DNA of 64,000 bases. It comes from JBIQJD01 sp044507695 (GTDB lineage Bacteria > Bacteroidota > Ignavibacteria > Ignavibacteriales > Ignavibacteriaceae). The notes under the pieces were generated by a model. That model did not search any database. It was not told the origin of the DNA and saw only the letters and a list, made by a program, of their open reading frames with translations. This document shows, in pieces, positions 6,351 to 14,502 of the stretch. The position numbers and the translations under genes are program-made. The stretch is taken from the NCBI GenBank assembly GCA_044507695.1, contig JBIQJD010000008.1:124001-188000 (forward strand), in the 5' to 3' direction. Each line of letters begins with the position of its first letter. The first letter of the stretch is position 1.

Positions 6351-8654
6351 ATGAGCACTGAAAAAGCAATAAAACAGAAAAACATTATAGAATCACTCCG
6401 CACATCACTTCTTTTTACAGAGACATACAAAAAATATCAGGATCATCATCCTGCAATAAGAGAGGCAATGTGTTTAAAGGTTCAATATCCTGCTTTCCTC
6501 TCAGGTATAAAAGATTATGATCTTTTTGCGGGCAGATTAAACGGCAGACCGGAGAAAGATGGTTTCCCATTCGACAATAATAATTATGTTGGTGTAACTC
6601 CTGATGAATGGGGAACTGCTGCTTTCGGTTATTACTGTCTGACAGAAAAAATTCTTGCACACATAAATGATCCGGGCATTGATGATGAAATGAGAAAGCA
6701 GCTTTATGAAATGATTGATTTCTGGAAAACAGAAAACACCGCTGCTAAAGTCCGTGCTGCCTATCCTGACATTATGAAAAAATATCTTCCTTCCGATAAC
6801 TGGATGGGTGAACCTGGTATTGCATTTCCTCTTTACAGGCTGACAGGTGGAAATGTTAATTACAAAAAATTAATTCAAAAAGGCATTCCCGGTTTATTAA
6901 AAGAAATTGATGATTACATCTCTGGTTGTGAAAAGAAGAATCAGGATTCCCCATTTTATAAAGGAATGAGAATAGCTCTTGAAGTTTTAATTGATGTCTG
7001 CAAATACTACAGAGATGAAGCAATTGAATTAATTAATCATACTGATGATATTCAAAGAAAAAAAGAGCTTGAACAAATTGCAAATACTCTTGAGGCAATT
7101 ACAATCTCTGCACCTAAAAATTTAAGAGAGGGAATTCAGCTTTTCTGGCTTTATTCAATTCTTGGTGATATCAGGAATCACGGAAGGATGGATGTTTATC
7201 TCGGCGATCTTTATGTAAATGATATTGAATCAGGAACATTAACAGAGGATGAAGCTTTACGATTACTGCAATCATTATGGCGATTAATGGCAGAAAGAAG
7301 TACCCGTGTGCACAATCGCGTTATTATCGGAGGTAAAGGAAGACCAAATGAAGCTAATGCAGATAGGTTTGCTCTTCTCGCAATGGAAGCATCACGAATA
7401 GTTCTTGAAGTTGAACCGCAATTGTCATTAAGATTTTATGAAGGAATGAATCCCGCTTTGATGGAGAAGGCTCTTGAAATAATTGGGGAAGGCAGAACTG
7501 TTCCGATGCTTTATAATGATGATGTAAATATTAAAGCAGTTCAATCTGCTTTTGGTTTTGATGAGAAGACTGCGGAACAATATGTTCCTTACGGCTGCGG
7601 TGAATATATAATCGAGCATCAGAGTTTTGGAACACCAAGCGGAGTTATTAATCTTCTTAAAGCTCTCGAAGTCACTCTTCATAATGGAGTTGATCCTTGG
7701 ACAGGAAATGTTTGCGGACTACAGCTTGGGGAGTTTAAAGATTTTAAAACTTTTGATGATCTATTCAATGCGTATAAAAAACAGGTTGAGTTTTTTGTTG
7801 ATCTCATGGCTGAACAGGAAGAGATTGAATATAAAGTTGCAGGTGAACATTCTCCTTTCCTGTATCTATCACTTCTTTATGATGATTGTCTTGCCAAAGG
7901 TAAAGGTGCATTTAACGGCGGCATTAAATATTTAGGCGGAACTCTTGAAACTTACGGAAATGCAAATACAGCAGACAGCTTAACTGCAATTAAAAATGTT
8001 GTTTATGACAATAAGTTAATAAGCCAGGATGATCTCCTTAAAGCACTCGATAATAATTTTAAAGGATATGAATTATTAAGAAAGCAATTGCTCGATCTTC
8101 CTAAGTATGGAAATGATAATGAAACTGCAGATGCAATGCTTGTTAAAGTTCATGAGCATGTTTGTAATTATGTTAGAGACCAGGTTAAGAAAAGAAATCT
8201 TCATTCATACCTTGTGGTTGTTATTAATAACAGTGCAAACACTTTGATGGGGCATTGGACATCAGCTTCTGCCGATGGAAGAAAATCCGGTGAACCAATG
8301 GCAAACGGCAATAATCCTACAAGCGGTTTTGATAAAAATGGTGTAACAGCTTTTCTTAATTCTCTCGTAAAACCTTCTGTAAAAATACATGCAGGTGCTG
8401 TTCAGAATATGAAATTCAGCAAAGAAATGTTTACAAATAAAAAGGAAATATTGAAGCAACTTCTTGATGTTTACTTTGAGAAGGGTGGTGCACAGGCAAT
8501 GATTACGGTTGTAAGCAAAAATGATCTTGAAAATGCAATGAAAGAACCTGAAAAGTATTCACATATTTTTGTAAGAGTTGGTGGTTTCAGCGCAAGGTTT
8601 GTTGATCTTTCGAGAGATGTACAGTTGGAAATTTTAAACAGGACATTATATTAG
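6351..8654 (+). CDS. Glycyl radical enzyme of unassigned substrate (eliminase type)
   Basis: A 767-residue member of the pyruvate formate-lyase-like superfamily. The radical-bearing loop near the C-terminus reads RVGGFSARF with the radical site at G745. The thiyl site is C416 in a GCGEY loop. A single Cys followed by x-Glu (C416, E418) is the pattern of dehydratases and C-C/C-N/C-S lyases such as glycerol or hydroxyproline dehydratase, whereas pyruvate formate-lyase has two adjacent Cys. The loop differs from the common GCVEP, so it probably belongs to an uncharacterised subgroup. The activating enzyme follows after a hairpin. Oxygen-sensitive and cytoplasmic. The AraC gene upstream is a candidate regulator. 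Substrate cannot be named. Confidence 0.9.
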   Translation: MSTEKAIKQKNIIESLRTSLLFTETYKKYQDHHPAIREAMCLKVQYPAFLSGIKDYDLFAGRLNGRPEKDGFPFDNNNYVGVTPDEWGTAAFGYYCLTEKILAHINDPGIDDEMRKQLYEMIDFWKTENTAAKVRAAYPDIMKKYLPSDNWMGEPGIAFPLYRLTGGNVNYKKLIQKGIPGLLKEIDDYISGCEKKNQDSPFYKGMRIALEVLIDVCKYYRDEAIELINHTDDIQRKKELEQIANTLEAITISAPKNLREGIQLFWLYSILGDIRNHGRMDVYLGDLYVNDIESGTLTEDEALRLLQSLWRLMAERSTRVHNRVIIGGKGRPNEANADRFALLAMEASRIVLEVEPQLSLRFYEGMNPALMEKALEIIGEGRTVPMLYNDDVNIKAVQSAFGFDEKTAEQYVPYGCGEYIIEHQSFGTPSGVINLLKALEVTLHNGVDPWTGNVCGLQLGEFKDFKTFDDLFNAYKKQVEFFVDLMAEQEEIEYKVAGEHSPFLYLSLLYDDCLAKGKGAFNGGIKYLGGTLETYGNANTADSLTAIKNVVYDNKLISQDDLLKALDNNFKGYELLRKQLLDLPKYGNDNETADAMLVKVHEHVCNYVRDQVKKRNLHSYLVVVINNSANTLMGHWTSASADGRKSGEPMANGNNPTSGFDKNGVTAFLNSLVKPSVKIHAGAVQNMKFSKEMFTNKKEILKQLLDVYFEKGGAQAMITVVSKNDLENAMKEPEKYSHIFVRVGGFSARFVDLSRDVQLEILNRTLY

Positions 8655-8660
8655 TTTTTT

Positions 8661-8734
8661 ACTTTGTGCTTCTTAGAGCCTTAGTGCCTTAGTGGCAAAT
8701 ATTTTTTTGCCACTAAGACACGAAGACACAAAGT
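8661..8734. repeat. Large hairpin-forming intergenic repeat between the radical enzyme and its activase
   Basis: CTTAGTGGCAAA (8688-8699) pairs with TTTGCCACTAAG (8706-8717) around a short T-rich loop. The arms extend further with interruptions: ACTTTGTG (8661-8668) pairs with CACAAAGT (8727-8734). The CTTTGTG...TTAGTGGC wording looks like a recurrent intergenic repeat unit. In the transcript it would form a strong stem and could set the relative amounts of enzyme and activase. It could also simply be an inserted element. Confidence 0.7.
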
Positions 8735-8756
8735 TACACTAAGTTAAATATTATTA

Positions 8757-9674
8757 ATGAATATTATGAAAAACATTTCAGAAGGAATTACATTTGATAT
8801 CCACAGGTTCTCATTAAATGACGGACCGGGAATCAGGACAACCGTTTTTCTTAAAGGTTGCCCTATGAAATGTTTATGGTGCCACAATCCCGAATCTCAA
8901 AGTTTTAAACCACAGCTCTCTTTTAATCCCGACAAATGTATCAACTGTTTTAATTGTGTTGAAGCCTGCTCAAACGGTGTTCATAAAATAATTAATGACA
9001 GGCGTGAAGTTGAATTCAATCTTTGTTCACTTAATGGAGATTGTGTATCAGCCTGTACAACCGGTGCATTAAAAATTATTGGTAATTCATCTTCAGTTGA
9101 TTCCATAATGAATGAAGTTTTAAAAGATAGACTTTATTATGAAAAATCAGGTGGAGGTATTACAATTTCCGGTGGTGAACCTTTGGCTCAGCCACAGTTT
9201 ACAAAAGCAATTTTAACTGAAGCAAAAAAAGCCGGAATACATACCTGTGTTGATACTTGCGGATTTGCAAAACAAAAAGTATTTGAAGATATACTTGAAC
9301 TTACAGATATTTTCCTTTTTGATTATAAAGCTACAAATCCTGAAATGCATTTTAAATTAACAGGAGTAGAAATCAAACCTGTGCTTGATAATCTTGATTT
9401 CCTTTACAGAAATAATGCATCAATAATTTTACGATGCCCTTTAATACCGGGAGTTAATGATACAGAAGAACATCTTAACGGAATTAAAAATCTCTTAACA
9501 AAATATCCCAAAATTCATTCTGCTGAACTAATGCCTTATCATGATATGGGAAGAGATAAGGCAGCACAAGTTGGAATGATATATCGATTAAGAGATATTA
9601 AATCTGCAAACAAACATGATAAGGAAAGATGGCTGAGTTATTTCCCTTCAACTAACCGTATAATATGTACTTAA
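8757..9674 (+). CDS. Glycyl-radical-enzyme activating protein (radical SAM)
   Basis: A 305-residue radical SAM enzyme that installs the glycyl radical on the upstream enzyme. The SAM cluster motif is C35-x3-C39-x2-C42 (GCPMKCLWC). An inserted ferredoxin-like region carries C61-x2-C64-x2-C67-x3-C71 and a second set at C90, C96 and C100, as in activases of eliminase-type glycyl radical enzymes; pyruvate formate-lyase activase lacks this insert. GGGITISGGEPLAQP is the SAM-binding GGE region. The start may be the ATG at 8757 or the one at 8766; neither has a clear Shine-Dalgarno. It converges with folE, 18 bp apart. Confidence 0.93.
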   Translation: MNIMKNISEGITFDIHRFSLNDGPGIRTTVFLKGCPMKCLWCHNPESQSFKPQLSFNPDKCINCFNCVEACSNGVHKIINDRREVEFNLCSLNGDCVSACTTGALKIIGNSSSVDSIMNEVLKDRLYYEKSGGGITISGGEPLAQPQFTKAILTEAKKAGIHTCVDTCGFAKQKVFEDILELTDIFLFDYKATNPEMHFKLTGVEIKPVLDNLDFLYRNNASIILRCPLIPGVNDTEEHLNGIKNLLTKYPKIHSAELMPYHDMGRDKAAQVGMIYRLRDIKSANKHDKERWLSYFPSTNRIICT

Positions 9675-9692
9675 TTTTTTTAACAGAGAAAA

Positions 9693-10346
9693 CTATTTAC
9701 CAAGAGATGCTAAAAATTCCATCTTAATATTTACATTTAAAAAATTTCCGCTGTAATGTGATGTGCAGGTAACACTGTTTACATCGTTTATTCCGCGGGC
9801 TTTAACGCAAAGATGATCCGCTTCAATAAACACTGCAACATCTTCTGTTCCAAGGATATTCATTAATTCCTCTGCAATCTGAACAGTAAGTTTTTCCTGC
9901 TGCTGCGGGCGTTTTGCATAATACTGAACAATCCGGTTTAATTTTGAAAGCCCGATTAAATTTTCATTCGGGAAATAGGCAATGTGAACCTTGCCGGTAA
10001 TCGGAACGAAGTGATGCTCACATGTTGAAAATAATGTAATGTTTTTTTCAACAAGCATTTCACGGTAATTATACTTATTGCTGAACAAAGATACCGAAGG
10101 TTTATTATCAGAGTTCAAACCGCTGAAAAATTCTTTAACGTACATTTTAGCAACTCTGGCCGGAGTATCTTTTAAACTATGATCTTCCAGATCAAGCTGA
10201 AGAATTTCCATTATCTCTCTGAATCTTTTTTCTATCAGCTTTATTTTAGTTTCATCATCAATCCTGAAGTTAGATCTTATCTTTTCAACTATTTCACTTT
10301 CATCTTTTATATAAGAATTGTTTGTACTGAAATTTGGATCCTTCAT
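9693..10346 (-). CDS. folE: GTP cyclohydrolase I
   Basis: A 217-residue FolE, converting GTP to 7,8-dihydroneopterin triphosphate, the first step of folate or tetrahydrobiopterin synthesis. The zinc and catalytic residues are visible in STCEHHF and in ADHLCVKARG. The QQQEKLTVQIAEEL helix and the TSHYSGNF terminus are typical. The first ~40 residues are a variable extension. It is the second gene of a minus-strand pair, 21 bp after the flavin reductase gene, which suggests co-transcription from the region shared with nuoA. No riboswitch is apparent upstream. Confidence 0.95.
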   Translation of the reverse strand: MKDPNFSTNNSYIKDESEIVEKIRSNFRIDDETKIKLIEKRFREIMEILQLDLEDHSLKDTPARVAKMYVKEFFSGLNSDNKPSVSLFSNKYNYREMLVEKNITLFSTCEHHFVPITGKVHIAYFPNENLIGLSKLNRIVQYYAKRPQQQEKLTVQIAEELMNILGTEDVAVFIEADHLCVKARGINDVNSVTCTSHYSGNFLNVNIKMEFLASLGK

Positions 10347-10367
10347 AAATATATTTTCCTTAATGTA

Positions 10368-11036
10368 TTAAAATTCTTCTTTAACAATTAATGAACTATC
10401 TACATTTAAATTTTTTAAATGCTTCTCAATGGCTTCCATCATTGGCTCCGGGCCGCAGAGATAAATGAAGTAGTCTGGATCAAGAAACCGTTTAATTGTT
10501 TCCGCATTTATATACCCATGCAGATATCCTTCCCGTTTTTCATTTGATAAAATGTTAATGAAATTTTTCCCGAGTATCATGCTGAATTCCGCTTCAAGAA
10601 TTATATCATTCCTGGTTTTGTTGGCAAACAAAAGTTTATTTCCGGCAATTTCATTTTTTGAATAAAGATCTCTCAGAATAGCAATAAAAGGAGTAACACC
10701 TGCGCCGCCAGCAATAAAAATTCCTTTGCCCTTATAATTGATTGTTCCCCACACATCATGAATAATCAGTTCATCTCCCGGATTTAACAATGCAAGTTTT
10801 TTTGTTACTCCATCATGATCATTGTAACTCTTAATTGTAAATTCAAGAAAATCCCAATCATTCAGGCTTGTAAATGTGAATGGTCTTCGTTCATCTTGAA
10901 GACCTTGTTTATTGATAGAAACTTCTGTAGCTTGACCAGGAATGAATTTATAGCCATCGGGCTTCTCAATCCTGTACCGATTAACATCGTGAGTAATCGT
11001 TTCCTTGCTTAGAATTTTAACTATATACTGTTCCAT
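10368..11036 (-). CDS. Ferredoxin/flavodoxin reductase-like FAD and NAD(P)-binding oxidoreductase
   Basis: A 222-residue compact flavin reductase. The FAD-binding segment is RRPFTFTS near residue 50. The NAD(P)-binding part has FIAGGAGVTPFIAI and a YLCGPEPMMEA motif near the C-terminus. There is no iron-sulfur domain, so it would pass electrons to or from a separate ferredoxin or flavin protein. It heads a minus-strand operon with folE and is divergent from the complex I operon across 124 bp. The physiological partner is unknown. Confidence 0.85.
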   Translation of the reverse strand: MEQYIVKILSKETITHDVNRYRIEKPDGYKFIPGQATEVSINKQGLQDERRPFTFTSLNDWDFLEFTIKSYNDHDGVTKKLALLNPGDELIIHDVWGTINYKGKGIFIAGGAGVTPFIAILRDLYSKNEIAGNKLLFANKTRNDIILEAEFSMILGKNFINILSNEKREGYLHGYINAETIKRFLDPDYFIYLCGPEPMMEAIEKHLKNLNVDSSLIVKEEF

Positions 11037-11095
11037 TCTTTTCCCTTTTATTTATTAGAGAACGAGCAGGAAAAAAGGTTACAAAAAAGTAAAAT

Positions 11096-11145
11096 ATCGT
11101 TTGCATCACTAATCTTTTATAATTAAAAGATTATAATCAAACGAT
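11096..11145. promoter_or_regulatory. Nested palindrome upstream of nuoA
   Basis: ATCGTTTG (11096-11103) is mirrored by CAAACGAT (11138-11145), and inside it AATCTTTT (11111-11118) is mirrored by AAAAGATT (11125-11132). The structure ends 15 bp before the nuoA ATG and lies in the shared control region with the flavin reductase gene. It could be a repressor or activator site, or a hairpin in the leader RNA. Which of these applies cannot be decided from sequence. Confidence 0.5.
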
Positions 11146-11160
11146 AAAAGTTGAGGAGTA

Positions 11161-11577
11161 ATGAATTCAGAAACAACCTCCATTCTGCTGCCTTTAGCAA
11201 TATATGCAATAGCTGTACTGGCAATTGTTGGATTCATGATCGGCTTTTCTCATATAATTGGCCAGCGGCAGAAGCATCCCGAATCAAGCCTTCCTTTCGA
11301 ATCAGGTATGAAACTTACAGGATCCGCAAGAATAAAATTTCCTGTTCAATTTTATATGGTAGCAATGTTCTTCGTGATATTTGATCTTGAAGTTGTATTT
11401 ATTGTTGCCTGGGCAATTGCTTTCAATGAATTAGGCTGGATGGGCTACATTGCTGTGTCAGTTTTCATATTTCTTCTCGCAGCAGTTTTCATTTATGAAT
11501 GGAGAATTGGTGCGCTTGATTTTGGATTGAGCGGTAAAAAAGTTTTAAAACAAATGAAAATATATCAGAAAAATTAA
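11161..11577 (+). CDS. nuoA: NADH-quinone oxidoreductase subunit A
   Basis: A 138-residue membrane subunit of complex I with three predicted helices (about residues 8-30, 62-85 and 90-112). PFESGMKLTGSARIKFPVQFYMVAMFFVIFDLEVV covers the conserved loop and second helix with its buried acidic residues; it is family-defining. A GAGGAG Shine-Dalgarno at 11153-11158 lies close before the ATG. First gene of the 13-gene operon; nuoB starts two bases after its stop. Confidence 0.95.
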   Translation: MNSETTSILLPLAIYAIAVLAIVGFMIGFSHIIGQRQKHPESSLPFESGMKLTGSARIKFPVQFYMVAMFFVIFDLEVVFIVAWAIAFNELGWMGYIAVSVFIFLLAAVFIYEWRIGALDFGLSGKKVLKQMKIYQKN

Positions 11578-11579
11578 TT

Positions 11580-12218
11580 ATGAAGTGGTGGTTCACTCAA
11601 ACTATTGATCAGACAAATAAAATAAGCGGTAACGGATCTTTTGAAGATGCACTCAAGAGCAGTCTTATTTTAAGCAGGGTTCAGGATCTTCTTGCATGGG
11701 GAAGAAAAAATTCAATGTGGCCTTTTAACTTTGGATTATCATGCTGCTATGTTGAAATGGCAACAAGCCTTACCAGCAAATATGATCTTGCACGCTTCGG
11801 TGCTGAAGTTATAAGGGGAACTCCTAGAGAAGCTGATGTAATGATAATTGCCGGAACCGTTTTTATAAAAATGGCACCGGTCATCAAACATCTTTATGAA
11901 CAAATGATGGAACCACGATGGGTTATTTCAATGGGCTCATGTGCAAACGCCGGGGGAATGTATGATGTTTACAGCGTTGTGCAGGGAGTTGATAAATTTC
12001 TTCCGGTTGATATGTATGTACCCGGCTGCCCGCCGCGTCCGGATGCATTCATGGAAGGACTGATTTTATTAAGTGAAGCAGTTGGAAAGGAAAAACGCCC
12101 GCTTAGCTGGATGATCGGTCCGCAGGGAATTGAAAGACCGGTTATGCCATCAATGCGAGATACTAAAAGAGAAGAAAGAATGAAAGTAACAAAACTTCGT
12201 CCTCCTTCTGAAATTTAA
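11580..12218 (+). CDS. nuoB: NADH-quinone oxidoreductase subunit B
   Basis: A 212-residue peripheral subunit that holds cluster N2, the last iron-sulfur cluster before quinone. Ligands are visible as the adjacent C55-C56 (FGLSCCYVEM), a Cys in SMGSCANAGG and one in VPGCPPRPDAF. The length and N-terminal region resemble the gammaproteobacterial form. Forty-eight bases separate it from nuoCD, the widest gap in the first half of the operon. Confidence 0.97.
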   Translation: MKWWFTQTIDQTNKISGNGSFEDALKSSLILSRVQDLLAWGRKNSMWPFNFGLSCCYVEMATSLTSKYDLARFGAEVIRGTPREADVMIIAGTVFIKMAPVIKHLYEQMMEPRWVISMGSCANAGGMYDVYSVVQGVDKFLPVDMYVPGCPPRPDAFMEGLILLSEAVGKEKRPLSWMIGPQGIERPVMPSMRDTKREERMKVTKLRPPSEI

Positions 12219-12266
12219 TTTTATATGATCTGAAGCTCAGCTTTCTATGCATGAAAGATCAAAAAT

Positions 12267-14015
12267 ATGAATGGTAATTCTTCAATAATAAATGAACTTG
12301 AACAAAAATTTGCTTCGTACGATTTAATCATACAAAATTCTGTTGATGAAATTCCCGCTGTGTGGGTTCCTGCCGAATATGCTTATGAAATTCTATCTTA
12401 TCTGAAAAATGAAATTGCCAATCCTTTTAAAATGCTTTTTGATATTACTGCAATTGATGAACGAACACGTAAAAACAGGCATGGCCAGCCGGAAAGTCTA
12501 TTCACTGTAATTTATATTCTTCTTTCATTTGATAGGAATGAATACATAAAAATTAAAGTTCCTTTAAATGAAGAATATCCTATTCTTAAATCAATAACAG
12601 GATTATGGAAAAATGCCAATTGGTACGAGCGTGAAATCTATGATATGTTCGGCATTAAATTTACAGGGCATCCTTTTTTAAAAAGAATCCTTATGCCGCC
12701 AACATGGAAAGGTCATCCTTTAAGAAAAGAACATCCTTCCAGAGCTACTGAAATGGGAGTGTTTCAGCTTCCGGATGATAAAAAAGAGGATGAGCTTGAA
12801 GCTTTAAAATTCAATCCTGAAAATTGGGGATTTAAAGATGAAGATGAAAATTTTGAATACATGTATCTCAATCTTGGGCCGCAGCATCCGGGTACTCACG
12901 GCGTACTTCGATTAATACTTCAGCTAAGTGGTGAACAGATTGTAAACATTGTTCCGGATATCGGTTATCACCACCGTGCCGCTGAAAAAATGGGTGAGAG
13001 GCAAACATGGCATACATACATTCCTTACACAGATCGTGTTGATTATCTTGGCGGAGTTGTAAACAATCTCGCTTATCTGCTTGTAGTTGAAAAACTCGCG
13101 GGAATAGTTGTTCCTGATCGTGCTACAGTAATCAGGATTATGCTTTCAGAACTTTTCAGAATCTCAAGCCACCTCGTATGGTACGGAACATTTGCACAGG
13201 ATGTTGGTCAGCTCTCTCCTGTGTTTTACATGTTCACAGATCGTGAAAAAGTTTTTGAAATAATTGAAGCTGTTTGCGGAGACAGGATGCATCCGAACTG
13301 GTTCAGGATTGGCGGCGTTGCCCAGGATCTTCCCAACGGATGGAAAAAACTTGTTATGGATTTTGTTAATTACTTTCCCGCAAAACTTAAAGAGTATGAT
13401 TCACTCGTGATGAAAAACAGAATCTTTAAGGCAAGAACAGTCGGCATCGGCGCATATACACTGGATGAAGCAATTGAATGGGGTGTTACAGGACCGGGTT
13501 TAAGAGCTTGCGGTTTTGAATGGGATTTCAGAAAGAAGCAGCCGTATTCCGGTTATGATCAATTTGAATTTGATATACCAACTGCTGTTAATGGTGATGG
13601 ATATGATCGTGCAAAAGTTAGAATTGAAGAGATGAGGCAGAGTTTAAGAATAATAGAGCAGTGCGCAAAGAATATGCCTGAAGGTCCGTACAAATTAGAA
13701 CATTCAAGAACAACTCCGCCCATTAAAGAAAAAACAATGCAGGATATTGAAACATTAATAAATCATTTTCTGAATGTTACGTGGGGACCGGTAATTCCGG
13801 CGGGTGAAGCTTTCTTTGGAATAGAAGCAACAAAAGGCTGCAACGGATATTACCTTGTAAGCGATGGAAGCACTAATCCATACAGGGTAAGAATACGAGC
13901 TCCTTCTTTTGCTCACATGCAAATGGTTCCTTACATAAGCCGCGGATATACCGTGGCTGATCTGCTTTCAATTCTTGGAAGCGTTGATTTTGTACTTGCA
14001 GATATAGACAGGTAA
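12267..14015 (+). CDS. nuoC: NADH-quinone oxidoreductase, fused subunits C and D
   Basis: A 582-residue fusion. Residues about 1-180 are the 30-kDa subunit C (NWYEREIYDMFGIKFTGHPFLKRIL and LRKEHP), and about 200-582 are the 49-kDa subunit D (LNLGPQHPGTHGVLRL, with the family HRAAEKMGE and a C-terminal DFVLADIDR). Subunit D forms the quinone pocket with NuoB. The C-D fusion (often named nuoCD) is normal in Escherichia coli and relatives but separate genes are more common elsewhere, so it helps to place the operon's origin. The next gene follows after three bases. Confidence 0.97.
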   Translation: MNGNSSIINELEQKFASYDLIIQNSVDEIPAVWVPAEYAYEILSYLKNEIANPFKMLFDITAIDERTRKNRHGQPESLFTVIYILLSFDRNEYIKIKVPLNEEYPILKSITGLWKNANWYEREIYDMFGIKFTGHPFLKRILMPPTWKGHPLRKEHPSRATEMGVFQLPDDKKEDELEALKFNPENWGFKDEDENFEYMYLNLGPQHPGTHGVLRLILQLSGEQIVNIVPDIGYHHRAAEKMGERQTWHTYIPYTDRVDYLGGVVNNLAYLLVVEKLAGIVVPDRATVIRIMLSELFRISSHLVWYGTFAQDVGQLSPVFYMFTDREKVFEIIEAVCGDRMHPNWFRIGGVAQDLPNGWKKLVMDFVNYFPAKLKEYDSLVMKNRIFKARTVGIGAYTLDEAIEWGVTGPGLRACGFEWDFRKKQPYSGYDQFEFDIPTAVNGDGYDRAKVRIEEMRQSLRIIEQCAKNMPEGPYKLEHSRTTPPIKEKTMQDIETLINHFLNVTWGPVIPAGEAFFGIEATKGCNGYYLVSDGSTNPYRVRIRAPSFAHMQMVPYISRGYTVADLLSILGSVDFVLADIDR

Positions 14016-14018
14016 AAA

Positions 14019-14483
14019 ATGTTATCACCTGAAGAAAAAAAAGAAATAGAAGAAGAAATAAAATTGTATCCCCATAAACAGGCTGCCTGTATTGAAGCTA
14101 TGAAGGTAATACAAAAACACAGGCGCTGGGTTTCTGATGAAAGTTTAAAAGACATTGCTGAAATTCTTGATATGACACCCGATGAACTTGATGGTGTTGC
14201 AACATTTTATAACATCATTTTCAGAAAACCGGTTGGAAGGCATGTTGTTTTTGTTTGTGATAGCGTAAGCTGCTGGATACTTGGTTATCAGAATATTTTA
14301 AAATATTTCGAAAAAAACTACAGGATAAAATTTGGTGAAACAACAAATGATGATCGTTTCACCCTGCTTCCGATTCCGTGCCTTGGTACATGTGATCATG
14401 CGCCGGCAATAATGGTTGATAATGATCTTCACAGAAATATAACACCGGAAAAATTAGATGATATTCTGAAAGATTATACTTGA
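14019..14483 (+). CDS. nuoE: NADH-quinone oxidoreductase subunit E
   Basis: A 154-residue thioredoxin-like subunit carrying the [2Fe-2S] cluster N1a. The four Cys ligands are in FVCDSVSCWILG and in CLGTCDHAPA. The N-terminal helical part (KQAACIEAMKVIQKHRRWVSDE, then DELDGVATFYNIIF) matches the family. It pairs with NuoF in the NADH-oxidising module. Confidence 0.96.
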   Translation: MLSPEEKKEIEEEIKLYPHKQAACIEAMKVIQKHRRWVSDESLKDIAEILDMTPDELDGVATFYNIIFRKPVGRHVVFVCDSVSCWILGYQNILKYFEKNYRIKFGETTNDDRFTLLPIPCLGTCDHAPAIMVDNDLHRNITPEKLDDILKDYT

Positions 14484-14502
14484 AATTTCTAATGAATAAC
14501 AA

